From assembly GCF_014297595.2 (NCBI RefSeq), contig NZ_CP060414.2, positions 1,426,001 to 1,490,000 of the forward strand: a stretch of 64,000 nucleotides of DNA, written 5' to 3'. The notes under the pieces were generated by a model. The model was not told the DNA's origin. It did no database searches and was given only the letters and a program-made list of their open reading frames with translations. The stretch's first letter is position 1, and each line of letters starts with the position of its first letter. A program made the translations under genes and the position numbers. This stretch comes from Neisseria musculi (GTDB taxonomy: Bacteria > Pseudomonadota > Gammaproteobacteria > Burkholderiales > Neisseriaceae). Positions 27,901 to 36,766 of the stretch are shown here, piece by piece.

Positions 27901-27917
27901 GGCGGATACCAATACGG

Positions 27918-29441
27918 TTATTTGACGCGCATATCGCCGGTTTCAACGAAACGCTGGTGCCATGAGAGGGCTTCCAACAGCAAATGCGGTGTGTGCAGGC
28001 CGCCGGCTTTTTCGGCGCGGTCGAAATAATCGTTTAATTGGTCGCGGTATTCGGGATGGGCGCAGTTGTTGATAATCAGCTTCGCGCGCCGGCGCGGTGA
28101 TTTACCGCGCAGATCGGCCATGCCTTGCTCGGTTACGATAAACATCACATCGTGCTCGGTGTGGTCGTGGTGGGAAACCATCGGCACGATGCAGGAAATC
28201 GCACCGTCTTTGGCTACCGAGGGCGACACAAAAAACGAGAAGAAGGCATTGCGGGTGAAATCGCCCGAGCCGCCTATGCCGTTCATCATTTTGGTGCCCA
28301 TCACATGGGTGGAATTCACGTTGCCGTAAATATCGGCTTCAATCATGGCGTTCATGCCGATGATGCCCAAGCGGCGGATAACTTCGGGGTTGTTGGTGTA
28401 TTCCATCGGGCGCAAAATGATTTTGTCGCGCAGAAATTCGATGTTGTCGTTAAAGCGTTGCAGCGCATCAGGGCTGAACGAGAGGGCTGTGGCGGAAGCC
28501 GATTTCATTTTGCCGGCGATAATCAAATCGAGCATACCGTCCTGCAGCACTTCGGTATAACCGGTCAGATCATCAAACGGGGCATCCAAGAGACCGGCCA
28601 ATACGGCATTGGCCACGTTGCCCACGCCGGATTGCAGCGGCAGCAGGTTTTTCGGCAGGCGGCCGGCTTTGACTTCATGCGAGAAGAAATCGATGATTTG
28701 TGCGGCGATACGTTTGGAGTTTTCATCTGGATCGGCGAATTTGCTGTTGCGGTCGCCGCTCTCGGTGAGCACTACGGCAACGATTTTATCGGTATCGCAT
28801 TCCAAATAAGGCGAGCCGATGCGGTCAAACGGGCCGGTAATCGGAATGGGTTTGCGGTGCGGCGGCACGCCGATGTCGTATGCAATATCGTGCATACCCT
28901 CGAGCTTGGCATTTTGGGCGGCATTCACCTCCACAATCACTTTCTTGGCCGCTTTGACCGCCTCATTCATATGGCCGATGCCCATGGCGGGAATGATTTT
29001 CCCATCGGCAGAAATGCCCGCTGCCTCAATCACGGCAACATCGAAATCCCCATAAAAACCCTGGCGCATCTGCTGTTCCACATGCGATAAGTGCATATCT
29101 TGATAGGCGGTGTTGCCGGCGTTGATGCTGTTGCGGATGCCGGGGTCGGATTGGAACGGGTTGCGGAAGCTCACGCAGTTTGCCGCAGCCAACACCCCAT
29201 CGCACTCGGGAGCGGTGGAAGCCCCGGTAATCATACTGATGGCAAACGCTTCGCTGCGGGCATGGGCGGCTTTGGCACGCTCTGCGATGGCGGTGGGCAA
29301 TGCTTTGGGGTAGCCGGCGCCGGTAAAACCACTGACGGCAACGGTCATGCCGTTGTGTATAAATTCAGCGGCTTGCTCGGCCGGCATGATTTTGGCGCGC
29401 AGGCCTTCGTGTTGTACGCGTTCTGCTGCATAGGCAGTCAT
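27918..29441 (-). CDS. Acetyl-CoA hydrolase / succinate CoA-transferase family
   Basis: A 507-residue class I CoA-transferase of the AarC/Cat1 group, which moves CoA between acetyl-CoA and succinate (or hydrolyses acetyl-CoA). It has FTGAGYPKALPTAIAERA near the N-terminus, GVGNVANAVLAGL in the middle, and the catalytic-Glu segment IVTEQGMADLRGKSPRRRA near the C-terminus. GAGGAG with a 6-base spacer supports ATG 29441. Succinate CoA-transferase would fit a bypass of succinyl-CoA synthetase during acetate metabolism. Monocistronic. Confidence 0.92.
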   Translation of the reverse strand: MTAYAAERVQHEGLRAKIMPAEQAAEFIHNGMTVAVSGFTGAGYPKALPTAIAERAKAAHARSEAFAISMITGASTAPECDGVLAAANCVSFRNPFQSDPGIRNSINAGNTAYQDMHLSHVEQQMRQGFYGDFDVAVIEAAGISADGKIIPAMGIGHMNEAVKAAKKVIVEVNAAQNAKLEGMHDIAYDIGVPPHRKPIPITGPFDRIGSPYLECDTDKIVAVVLTESGDRNSKFADPDENSKRIAAQIIDFFSHEVKAGRLPKNLLPLQSGVGNVANAVLAGLLDAPFDDLTGYTEVLQDGMLDLIIAGKMKSASATALSFSPDALQRFNDNIEFLRDKIILRPMEYTNNPEVIRRLGIIGMNAMIEADIYGNVNSTHVMGTKMMNGIGGSGDFTRNAFFSFFVSPSVAKDGAISCIVPMVSHHDHTEHDVMFIVTEQGMADLRGKSPRRRAKLIINNCAHPEYRDQLNDYFDRAEKAGGLHTPHLLLEALSWHQRFVETGDMRVK

Positions 29442-29824
29442 GGGCATCTCCTCTTGGAAATGGAAACCGCTTTCCCGGTTATCCGGAGCGGTTCCGTTAA
29501 ACATTCAATAATATGGCGCTTGGAAAAACGGCAGTCATGTAGTGCGGCGTAGCCGGCTCATTGAGCAATATATAGCAAAGGTTTTACTGTGTAAAGAAGG
29601 CTTCAGCCGCCGGCCGAAAGAGGCTGAAAACCCATTGAAATGAAATCATAAAATGCCGGCGGGGGAGATTGCGCAAAAATGCCGGGAGACAGCGGACACC
29701 CTTCATTTCCGTTACCAGGCCGTCTGAAAGTTTTCAGACGGCCTTTCGTTTAACCCTGCCCTTACCCCTGCCCTGCCTGGCAGATTTTCACCCGACAGCC
29801 CTGCCTTGCCGAGATGAAACGCGT
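29442..29824. other. Intergenic gap with an uptake-sequence terminator
   Basis: No gene supported. An inverted uptake pair at about 29717-29744 can terminate dusC on the minus strand. The rest of the gap upstream of the CoA-transferase shows nothing I can assign. Confidence 0.5.
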
Positions 29825-30802
29825 CTATCCGCAGGCCGGGGGCCGGCTCCCGCGCCCGAGTGTTTCCAATGCCTGTTTGACCTCGGCGGTTTCTTTCAAT
29901 GTGCGGATGCGCGAAAACCACTCTCCGGCTTGAGGGTAAACGTGTTTCATCATGCCCAGCCATTGTTTCAGACGGGCAACGGGATATTTGCTGCCGGCTG
30001 CTTTGGCGGTGCACAAATCGAAAAACAGCCGAATCCAGCCGGCGATTTCGGTGAAATCTGCTTCCTGTGCGCTGCCGTTTTGCCCGTATTGCTTAATCTG
30101 CCGCGCCAAATCAGGGCGCATCACTGCGCCGCGGCCGAGCATAACGCTTGTGCAGCCGCTCACGGTGGTAATGTCGAGATAGTCTTGCAGGGTAAACACA
30201 TCGCCGTTGGCGGTAACGGGCACGCTGACGCTGTTGCGGATTTTTCTTATCCATTCCCAATGCGCGGGCGGTTCGTAGCCTTCTGTTTTGGTGCGGGCGT
30301 GTACGGTGAGGCCGCAGGCGCCGCCTTCGGCAATGGCCTGTGCGCATTCGATGGCGCGGGTTTTGTCTTCGAAACCCAAACGCATTTTGGCGGTGAGCGG
30401 GATGTGTGCAGGCAGGCGCTCGCGCAGGGTGCACACGATGTGGTAAATCAGTTCGGGCTCATTCAGCAGCACCGCGCCGCCTTTGTGTTTGTTGACGGTG
30501 GGGGCGGGGCAGCCGAAATTGAGGTCGATTTTGCCGGCGCCGAAACGCACGGCTTCTAAGGCATTTACCGCCATATTGGCGGCATCGCTGCCTAAAAGCT
30601 GCACGGTGCAGGGCACGCCGGCGGGCGTGAGATTGCGGTTGGCCATTTCGGGGGCGTATTTCAGCCAGGTGGGTCGGGAGTGGACGGTGTGTGTGATGCG
30701 CACAAATTCGCTCACGCATTCATCGAAACCGCCGATGCGGGTTAATAGGTCGCGCATCACGTCATCAATCAAGCCCTGCATGGGCGCGAGAATCAGCTGC
30801 AT
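29825..30802 (-). CDS. dusC: tRNA-dihydrouridine(16) synthase
   Basis: Flavin enzyme reducing uridine 16 in tRNA D-loops. 325 residues, normal for DusC. It has LAPMQGLIDDVMRDLLTRIG at the start, the catalytic Cys in NFGCPAPTVNKHKGG, and FMN-binding segments TAKMRLGFEDKT, TVHARTKTEGY and TANGDV. The start is ATG 30802 (MQLILAPM); upstream frame extends through a non-coding-looking region. Monocistronic. Confidence 0.93.
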   Translation of the reverse strand: MQLILAPMQGLIDDVMRDLLTRIGGFDECVSEFVRITHTVHSRPTWLKYAPEMANRNLTPAGVPCTVQLLGSDAANMAVNALEAVRFGAGKIDLNFGCPAPTVNKHKGGAVLLNEPELIYHIVCTLRERLPAHIPLTAKMRLGFEDKTRAIECAQAIAEGGACGLTVHARTKTEGYEPPAHWEWIRKIRNSVSVPVTANGDVFTLQDYLDITTVSGCTSVMLGRGAVMRPDLARQIKQYGQNGSAQEADFTEIAGWIRLFFDLCTAKAAGSKYPVARLKQWLGMMKHVYPQAGEWFSRIRTLKETAEVKQALETLGRGSRPPACG

Positions 30803-31086
30803 AGAGATTGGCCGTCTGAAAAAATGCATTGTATAGTAAACGGCCCGGGATAATACAGCATTGCCGGGCGCGGGCTTTAAAGACAATGCTTGCGCAACCG
30901 CGGATGCGCCAACAAAACTGTTGTTGTGTTTGCTCGTTTTGGCTTGGCGGCCTTGTTTCATTCTGTGTTGTTTTACCGCCATGCGGAAAAACCTGCAGCG
31001 GGTTTGAACATAAAGGCGGCGGCCCTGCCTTGCCGCATTTTCCGTTCCGCTGCCTTGAGTTTGTTTGGACGGATTCACGATGAGTG

Positions 31087-31135
31087 TTTTCAGACGGCCT
31101 GAGGCCTTTGCAAAACTCATTCAGGCCGTCTGAAA
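31087..31135. repeat. DUS-bounded module with internal CTTTGCAAAA, copy 2
   Basis: TTTTCAGACGGCCTGAGG, then CCTTTGCAAAACTCATTC, then AGGCCGTCTGAAA. Inner core and both ends match the copy at 61505-61555. Confidence 0.65.
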
Positions 31136-31154
31136 TATTCAACCATCGTCATTC

Positions 31155-31250
31155 GTCATTCCTGTGCAGGCGGGAATCCGGTCATTTTTTTACATAAGCT
31201 ATTGAAATAAAATAATTAATGTCTTTAAGACTGGATTCCGCCTGCGGAAG
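31155..31250. repeat. Degenerate dRS3-bounded mosaic repeat
   Basis: The left end ATTCCTGTGCAGGCGGGAAT (31158-31177) is a dRS3-type word with one change. The right end ATTCCGCCTGCGG near 31234 is truncated. The inner 55 bp are AT-rich. No nuclease gene is next to this copy. Confidence 0.6.
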
Positions 31251-31358
31251 GAGGAGCGCAGCGGACTTGCGAAGCTAATAATAACGGAACTTAAGCATTT
31301 CAGACGGCATTAAGGGCATGCCTGCAAAGCTCCCGGTCTGTTGAATTTTGCCGAAACC

Positions 31359-31404
31359 GTAACATAACGGCCGAACACGACAGGGTGTCCGGCCGTTATG
31401 TTAC
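31359..31404 (-). terminator. Strong hairpin after the fructokinase
   Basis: Arms GTAACATAACGGCCG (31359-31373) and its exact complement (31390-31404), with the loop partly pairing (AACAC/GTGTC). It is 15 bp beyond the fructokinase stop. There is no T-run after it, so it may act as an mRNA 3'-end stabiliser or a Rho-assisted terminator. Confidence 0.65.
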
Positions 31405-31418
31405 AGAGAGAAAACGTT

Positions 31419-32303
31419 TCACACGGGGTTCATAAAATTCTCGATTTCTTCCAGGCTGATTTCCGGTGTGGCGCCGTGATACGATGCCACCAGCGCGCCC
31501 AGCGCGCAGGCGAACGAAACGGCTTCCTGCGGCGGGGCGTTGTCAAGCAGTTTGTAAGTGAAGCCGGCCAGGAAGCTGTCGCCGGAGCCTACTGTGTCGG
31601 CCACTTTCACGCGGTAGCCGCAATGCCGGAAAAATTCGCCGTTTTCAAAATAAATCGCACCGTGGCTGCCGAGGGTAACGCAAATACGGGGCGTGCCGCT
31701 CAGTTTGGCGAGAAACAGGATGTTTTGCTCGATGGAATTGTGTTTGGAACCGTAGGTTTTCGACAATTCGTATAATTCGTCATCGTTGAGTTTGATCAGA
31801 TCGGCTTTTTTCATCATTTCGAGCAGACGACCGGTGTCGTAGTGCGGTGGGCGCAGATTGACATCGAAAATTTTGAATTTGGCTTTTTCTGCCAACCGTG
31901 CAAGCGTGTTGCGGGAAACTTCATCGCGGGTAGAAAGGCTGCCATAGATGAAAACATCCGACTCTGCCACGCGCTGCAGGGCGGCTTCTTCCACTTGGAT
32001 TCTGTCCCATGCGCAGGGATAAACGATTTCGTAAGATGCACTGCCGCAGGCATCAAGATGCACTTTCACCAAGCTGGTGGCTTGGTCTTTGCACACTTGC
32101 AGCAAATCGGTATTCACGTTTTTGCTTTCAATCTGGCGCAAAAGCTCTTCGCCGTCTGCATCATCGCCCCGGCTGCTGATCATGGCAGTGTCGGCACCGA
32201 GCGAGCACAGGCGGACCAAGACATTAAGCGGCGCGCCGCCGAGTACTTTCCCGCTGGGAAAGTCGTCCCACAATACTTCGCCGAAACTGGTTACTTTCAT
32301 CAT
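31419..32303 (-). CDS. PfkB-family fructokinase
   Basis: A 294-residue sugar kinase. The N-terminal motif SFGEVLWDDFPSGKVLGGAP is that of fructokinases. The catalytic and anion-hole segment is DTVGSGDSFLAGFTYKLLD. The product would be fructose 6-phosphate. Its start overlaps the stop of the upstream sugar porter by 4 bp, so the two are translated together: one imports a sugar, the other phosphorylates it. Confidence 0.9.
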   Translation of the reverse strand: MMKVTSFGEVLWDDFPSGKVLGGAPLNVLVRLCSLGADTAMISSRGDDADGEELLRQIESKNVNTDLLQVCKDQATSLVKVHLDACGSASYEIVYPCAWDRIQVEEAALQRVAESDVFIYGSLSTRDEVSRNTLARLAEKAKFKIFDVNLRPPHYDTGRLLEMMKKADLIKLNDDELYELSKTYGSKHNSIEQNILFLAKLSGTPRICVTLGSHGAIYFENGEFFRHCGYRVKVADTVGSGDSFLAGFTYKLLDNAPPQEAVSFACALGALVASYHGATPEISLEEIENFMNPV

Positions 32304-33646
32304 GAATCTTCCTTGATTAACGATTTAGACAATTCCTCCAGCGGCACGCCTTTTGTTTCGGGCATCAGAAAGATAACGAACAAAAGCTGCAATACCATCA
32401 TGCCGGTGAAAATCATAAATACGGCGCCGGCACCGATGGTGCCGAATAAAAACGGAATCATGGCCGGAATGGCTGCCGCCAGCACCCAGTGGGTAGAGCT
32501 GCCGAGCGACTGGCCTTGCGCGCGCAGGTGGTTGGGAAAGATTTCCGAAATAAACACCCAAATCACGGCACCTTGGCCGACAGCATGGGCGGCAATAAAC
32601 AGGAAAAACAACAAAGGAACAATCTGCCCGCTCCAATTTTGCGAAAATGCCAAAGAAATCAACCCGAGCGAAATAATATAGCCGAAAGAGCAGATATACA
32701 TTAAAGTGCGGCGGCCGAGTTTGTCGATCAACACCAAGCCGGTCAAGGTGAATACCAAATTAACCAAGCCTACGCCCACGCTGTTGAGCAGGGCGGCATT
32801 TTTCCCCAAACCCGCAATTTCAAAGATGCGCGGCGCGTAATACAGAAAAGCGTTAATGCCTGAAAATTGGTTGAAAAAGGCAATCAGAAAAGCCAGCAGA
32901 ACGATAAAGCGGTATTTAGGCTGCCAAATGCTTTCGCTGCCGTGTGCGGCATCTTCCCTGCCCGCTTCGATCACACTGTCGATATCACGCCCGGGGTCGA
33001 TTTTTTGCAGCACTTCGCGGGCTTCGCTGAAGCGGCCCTTCATCATCAGCCAGCGCGGCGACATCGGAACGGTACAGACCATTAAGGTGTAAATCAGAGC
33101 CGGCAGGGCTTCGATGCCGACCATCCAGCGCCATGCCGTGTCGCCCAACCCCATCTTGGCAAAGGCATAGTTGGATAAAAATGCCGCTAAAATGCCGAAT
33201 ACAATGTTGAATTGATACATGGCCACCAAGCGGCCGCGTTTGTCGGCAGGAGCAATTTCAGACACATAGGCGGGGGCGGCGATGGTGGAGGCACCGACAC
33301 CCAAACCGCCGATAAAGCGGAAGAAGGCAAATGACCACGGGTCGGAAACCAATGCCGAGCCGATTGCGGATACGGTGTAGAGTATGCCGATAATAATCAA
33401 GGTTTTTTTCCGGCCCAGCGCATTGCTGGGCCAGCCGCCGAACAGAGCCCCGATTACCGTGCCCCACAGGGCGGAGGCCATCACCACATTGCCGTGAAAG
33501 AGGGAAGCACTGCCGAACAAGGTGTAATGCCCCCACATTTCGGAAAGGGATTTTTCGGCACCCGAAATCACAACGGTGTCGAAACCGAACAGAAAACCTG
33601 CCAGCGCCACCGTAACCGACCAAAAAAGAAGTTTGGATTGGCTCAT
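32300..33646 (-). CDS. MFS sugar porter (sugar:proton symporter)
   Basis: A 448-residue, 12-helix transporter of the sugar porter family. Signatures: ALAGFLFGFDTVVISGAEK in helix 1, GRKKTLIIIG in loop 2-3, GGLGVGASTIAAPAYVSEIA, PMSPRWLMMKGR (variant of PESPRW), QFSGINAFLYYAP in helix 7, DKLGRRTLM, and PETKGVPLEEL at the end. The paired fructokinase suggests fructose (or a fructose-containing sugar) as substrate. The start is ATG 33646 (MSQSKLLFW). A LacI-type operator lies 73 bp upstream. Confidence 0.92.
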   Translation of the reverse strand: MSQSKLLFWSVTVALAGFLFGFDTVVISGAEKSLSEMWGHYTLFGSASLFHGNVVMASALWGTVIGALFGGWPSNALGRKKTLIIIGILYTVSAIGSALVSDPWSFAFFRFIGGLGVGASTIAAPAYVSEIAPADKRGRLVAMYQFNIVFGILAAFLSNYAFAKMGLGDTAWRWMVGIEALPALIYTLMVCTVPMSPRWLMMKGRFSEAREVLQKIDPGRDIDSVIEAGREDAAHGSESIWQPKYRFIVLLAFLIAFFNQFSGINAFLYYAPRIFEIAGLGKNAALLNSVGVGLVNLVFTLTGLVLIDKLGRRTLMYICSFGYIISLGLISLAFSQNWSGQIVPLLFFLFIAAHAVGQGAVIWVFISEIFPNHLRAQGQSLGSSTHWVLAAAIPAMIPFLFGTIGAGAVFMIFTGMMVLQLLFVIFLMPETKGVPLEELSKSLIKEDS

Positions 33647-33718
33647 AAAGCGTCCTTTTCTTTTGAAAATTAAAAGAATTGCCTCTGACAAAAGCTGCCT
33701 GAAGGAGCCGGCAGCCAA

Positions 33719-33731
33719 TGAAAGCGTTTCC
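33719..33731 (-). promoter_or_regulatory. LacI-family operator upstream of the sugar porter
   Basis: TGAAAGCGTTTCC fits the CcpA/LacI-type consensus TGWAARCGYTWNC at every position. It lies 73 bp before the porter start. A LacI-type repressor responding to the imported sugar is a plausible partner; no such gene is in the window. Confidence 0.5.
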
Positions 33732-34048
33732 GAGCCGGATAAGGGGCGGCAACGCCTTGTTAAACTTCTGTTTTTCCGGTAAGTGGTTCGGCACAGGCCT
33801 GTGTGTAATATTATTATGCTTGATGTAATAAAACACAAAAAACACTGTGGCTATTATGTTTTAAAATTCTGTGGCGGACAAGCGTGCAAAGAGAACTTGT
33901 GCTTGAAGTTTGATTCACGGCAAAGCTCTGCAAAAAACCGTCATAACACAATAAGGCTGCGCATTAAGGCTTTGTTTTGCAATATGGTGCAAACATTTGC
34001 CGCGCCAAAGCATGGCGGCAGGCTAAATGTAATTAACTTACAAAATGG

Positions 34049-34089
34049 GTGAGCTATATCAATGAGGCCGTCTGAAACATTGCTATAAT
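34049..34089 (+). promoter_or_regulatory. Candidate FNR-dependent promoter of the formate/nitrite channel
   Basis: TGCTATAAT at 34081-34089 is a perfect extended -10. GTGAG-CTAT-ATCAA at 34049-34062 has one perfect and one partial half of the FNR palindrome TTGAT-N4-ATCAA. Its centre is about 40 bp before the predicted start of transcription, the class II activator position. An uptake sequence fills the spacer between them. Confidence 0.45.
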
Positions 34090-34122
34090 AACGTTGTTTA
34101 ATTACTCGTTTCAGGTAGCAAT

Positions 34123-34905
34123 ATGAGCGATTTGTATCCGGAGCAGATTCTGCAGGCAACGGTTGAAAAAGGCGTAGCGAAGGCAAAAGGGCGTGCTTTC
34201 ACTTTAAGCATTTTGGGCTTTTTGGGCGGCATGTATATTTCGCTGGGCTATCTGGCCTATATCCGCGTGGTGGGCGGGATGCCGCACGATTGGGGCAGTT
34301 TGGCAGTGTTTGTCGGCGCGGCGGTGTTCCCCATCGGGCTGGTGTGCATTCTGATAGGCGGCGGTGAACTGATCACCGGCAATATGATGGTGGTGCCGGT
34401 GGCGTGGCTGGCGAAGCGGATTTCTCTGGCGCAATGGGGGCGGAACTGGCTGATTGTTACGCTGGCCAACCTTGCGGGCGCTTTTTTTGTCGCATGGTTT
34501 TTCGGCCATTATGTCGGTTTGACCGAAGGCGGAGTGTTGGAAAAAACCATTTCGGCGGCCGAGAGCAAAGTGGCTGCAGATTTCGGCCGCGCGCTGGTGT
34601 CAGGCATAGGCTGCAACTGGATGGTGTGTATGGGCGTTTGGCTTTGCTACGGTGCGCACAGCTTTTCAGGCAAGATTCTGGGCATTTGGTTTCCGGTGAT
34701 GATTTTTGTGTTAGTGGGCTTTCAGCACGTGGTGGCCAATATGTTTGTGATTCCCGCCGCGATTTGGGCGGGTGCCGATATTTCATGGGTGCAGTTCGGC
34801 TGGAACATGGTGTCGGTGTATTTGGGCAATGCTATCGGCGGTGCGGTGTTTGTGGGGGCGGTGTATTTCTACGCCTACCGCAGCAAGCTCGGTTTGAAGG
34901 CTTGA
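34123..34905 (+). CDS. Formate/nitrite transporter family channel
   Basis: A 260-residue FocA/NirC-type pentameric channel with six helices. It has FLGGMYISLGYLAYI in helix 1-2, GGGELITGNMM (the omega-loop region), LVSGIGCNWMVCMGVWLCYG in helix 4, and FQHVVANMFVIPAAIWAGAD in helix 5, where the conserved His is seen. It moves formate or nitrite across the inner membrane; substrate cannot be told from sequence. Upstream signals suggest induction at low oxygen, fitting anaerobic nitrite respiration in Neisseria. Monocistronic. Confidence 0.92.
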   Translation: MSDLYPEQILQATVEKGVAKAKGRAFTLSILGFLGGMYISLGYLAYIRVVGGMPHDWGSLAVFVGAAVFPIGLVCILIGGGELITGNMMVVPVAWLAKRISLAQWGRNWLIVTLANLAGAFFVAWFFGHYVGLTEGGVLEKTISAAESKVAADFGRALVSGIGCNWMVCMGVWLCYGAHSFSGKILGIWFPVMIFVLVGFQHVVANMFVIPAAIWAGADISWVQFGWNMVSVYLGNAIGGAVFVGAVYFYAYRSKLGLKA

Positions 34906-34916
34906 GCCCGTTTTAG

Positions 34917-34942
34917 AGGCCGTCTGAAACTTTCAGACGGCC
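34917..34942 (+). terminator. Inverted uptake-sequence terminator after the channel gene
   Basis: AGGCCGTCTGAAA and TTTCAGACGGCCT flank a one-base centre, 12 bp after the stop. Confidence 0.7.
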
Positions 34943-35167
34943 TGCGGCCTTTGTAAACACACCAAATGCGGATGCAGTTCAAGGCGCAGCAGCGCAGGCA
35001 TATCAGATAGACAGGCAAAGATAGGCAAACGGGCGGGCAGCACACAACGCAGAAATACGCCGCAAATGGTGTTTTTACCAAAGTTCCAGCCTTGTTTTGT
35101 GTACAATAACGGCTTTACCGTTTAACCGTTTTCAGGCCGTCTGAAAACAAAAAAAGGATTGATTGAT

Positions 35168-35647
35168 ATGAATATCCGCATCGGACAGGGGTATGATGTC
35201 CACCAACTGACCGAAGGCCGCAAGCTGATTCTCGGCGGCGTGGCCATTCCGTTTGAAAAAGGGCTGCTCGGCCATTCGGATGCCGATGCGCTGCTGCACG
35301 CCGTTACCGATGCGCTGTTGGGCGCGGCGGGTTTGGGCGATATAGGCAGCCATTTTCCCGATACCGCCGCCGAGTTTGAAAATGCCGACAGCCGCGTGCT
35401 GCTGCGCGCAGCCTATCAAAGCGTGCAGGCGGCAGGCTGGCGGGTGGTGAATGTGGACAGCACCATTATCGCCCAGCAACCCAAGCTCGCCCCGCATATT
35501 CCTGCCATGCGCGCCAATCTCGCCGCCGATTTGGGTTTGGACGAAACAGCAGTAAATATCAAAGGCAAAACCAACGAAAAACTGGGCTATCTGGGCAGGC
35601 AGGAAGGCATAGCAGCGCAGGCCGCCGTGTTGTTGCAGGCCGTCTGA
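35168..35647 (+). CDS. ispF: 2-C-methyl-D-erythritol 2,4-cyclodiphosphate synthase
   Basis: Fifth enzyme of the MEP isoprenoid route, a zinc homotrimer. 159 residues, normal. Metal ligands in GYDVHQL and [20 protein letters not shown]; also [10 protein letters not shown] and [17 protein letters not shown] near the C-terminus. ATG 35168 has AAGGATT upstream; a TTG in frame at 35159 is less likely. Its stop overlaps an uptake sequence. Not next to ispD here. Confidence 0.95.
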   Translation: MNIRIGQGYDVHQLTEGRKLILGGVAIPFEKGLLGHSDADALLHAVTDALLGAAGLGDIGSHFPDTAAEFENADSRVLLRAAYQSVQAAGWRVVNVDSTIIAQQPKLAPHIPAMRANLAADLGLDETAVNIKGKTNEKLGYLGRQEGIAAQAAVLLQAV

Positions 35648-35734
35648 AAAAGCGGATACTGCGCGGTTGGGTAAAAACTGTTACCATGTTTGCAGACAGC
35701 AAACCAAAATCAAAACGGTATCAAGCGCAGAAGC

Positions 35735-35835
35735 CTCAGGGCAGCAACATCGTACGGAGCCGGTTCTGCCGCCGTTTCAGCGGCTTGCAAAGCCGTTTTC
35801 TTTGCACCGGGGCAGTGCCGTATCGTTTTTATTTT
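35735..35835 (-). repeat. Member of the degenerate intergenic repeat family
   Basis: On the minus strand it reads GAAAACGGCTTTGCAAG, then GGCGGCAGAACCGGCTCCGT, then TTGCTGCC. This parallels the blocks at 23041-23160 and 53545-53680. Confidence 0.5.
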
Positions 35836-35883
35836 GGCTTATATAATGTTCAACCCGTTTCATTTCTGATGGAGAGAAACAGC

Positions 35884-36549
35884 ATGGCATCACAAGACGA
35901 ACTCAAACGCATGGCTGCCGAAAAAGCCGTAGAGCTTGTAAACGAAAACGAATATATCGGCATCGGCACCGGCACCACCGTTAATCTGTTTATCGAAGCG
36001 TTGGCAAAAAGCGGCAAAAAAATCAAAGGCGCCGTTTCCACCTCGAAAGGCACTTCGGAGATGCTGGCGCGTTACGAAATCCCCGAGGTGCAGATGAACG
36101 AAGTGTCGCACCTGTCGCTTTATATTGACGGCGCCGATGAGGTGAACCACTCGCTGCAAATGATTAAAGGCGGCGGCGGAGCGCATCTCAACGAAAAAAT
36201 CGTGGCCAGCATTGCCGACAAATTCGTGTGTATTGCCGATGAAAGCAAATACGTTTCGCGTTTGGGCAAATTTCCGCTGCCGGTGGAAGTGATTCCGATG
36301 GCGCGTTCCATGGTTTCACGCAAATTGGTGGCTTTGGGCGGCCAGCCCGAGCTGCGCATGGGTTTCATCACCTTCAACGGGCACCAGATTGTCGATGTGT
36401 ACGGCTTGAATATCACGCTGCCGGTTACGCTTGAAGACGAAATCAACAAAATCCCCGGTGTGGTGGAAAACGGCCTGTTCGCCCGAAATGCCGCAGATGT
36501 GCTGGTGTTGGGCACCAAAGAGGGCGCGAAAGTGATGGTGCCGGGCTAA
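35884..36549 (+). CDS. rpiA: Ribose-5-phosphate isomerase A
   Basis: Interconverts ribose 5-phosphate and ribulose 5-phosphate in the pentose phosphate pathway; its product feeds prs. 221 residues. Motifs are [33 protein letters not shown] (catalytic Asp region) and [20 protein letters not shown]. The start is ATG 35884 (MASQDELKR), with GGAGAG upstream; the frame is open for 66 codons more but that part is a repeat. Confidence 0.95.
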   Translation: MASQDELKRMAAEKAVELVNENEYIGIGTGTTVNLFIEALAKSGKKIKGAVSTSKGTSEMLARYEIPEVQMNEVSHLSLYIDGADEVNHSLQMIKGGGGAHLNEKIVASIADKFVCIADESKYVSRLGKFPLPVEVIPMARSMVSRKLVALGGQPELRMGFITFNGHQIVDVYGLNITLPVTLEDEINKIPGVVENGLFARNAADVLVLGTKEGAKVMVPG

Positions 36550-36569
36550 TCCGCAGCAACAGTTGCAAC

Positions 36570-36604
36570 AAGGCCGTCTGAAAAACAAGGTTTCAGACGG
36601 CCTT
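36570..36604 (+). terminator. Inverted uptake-sequence terminator after rpiA
   Basis: AAGGCCGTCTGAAA (36570-36583) pairs with TTTCAGACGGCCTT (36591-36604), 21 bp after the stop. Confidence 0.75.
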
Positions 36605-36766
36605 ATATATTGCGCGGCAACAATATTGCAACTTTTTCCGTTTTGCCGCACTTCTGATATTGCTCAATATCCAAGCTGTTTTACAGTTTTCATCTTTTGC
36701 GAAAAAGCGTAAGATTAACTTTGCTTTTTCTACAGTTTTCCTCCCACATTTCAGAAAGGTAGCATC

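Larger units (their letters stand above)
30803..31418. other. Intergenic region with three kinds of repeat
   Basis: No gene supported between dusC and the fructokinase. From left to right it holds a stretch with weak similarity to the degenerate intergenic repeat, a DUS-bounded module (31087-31135), a dRS3-bounded mosaic element (31155-31250) and a strong hairpin (31359-31404). Confidence 0.55.
33647..34122. other. Divergent control region, sugar porter and formate/nitrite channel
   Basis: No gene supported. The left part holds the LacI-type operator (33719-33731). The middle is AT-rich, with TTGTGT spaced 17 bp from AATAAT on the minus strand as a weak promoter candidate near 33800-33830. 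The right part holds the FNR-like site and extended -10 of the focA-type gene. Confidence 0.5.

Noticed and set aside
28125..29090. A 321-codon open frame opposite the CoA-transferase
   Set aside because: GC-rich coding DNA often leaves an open antisense frame; no motifs, and the minus-strand gene has its full active site.
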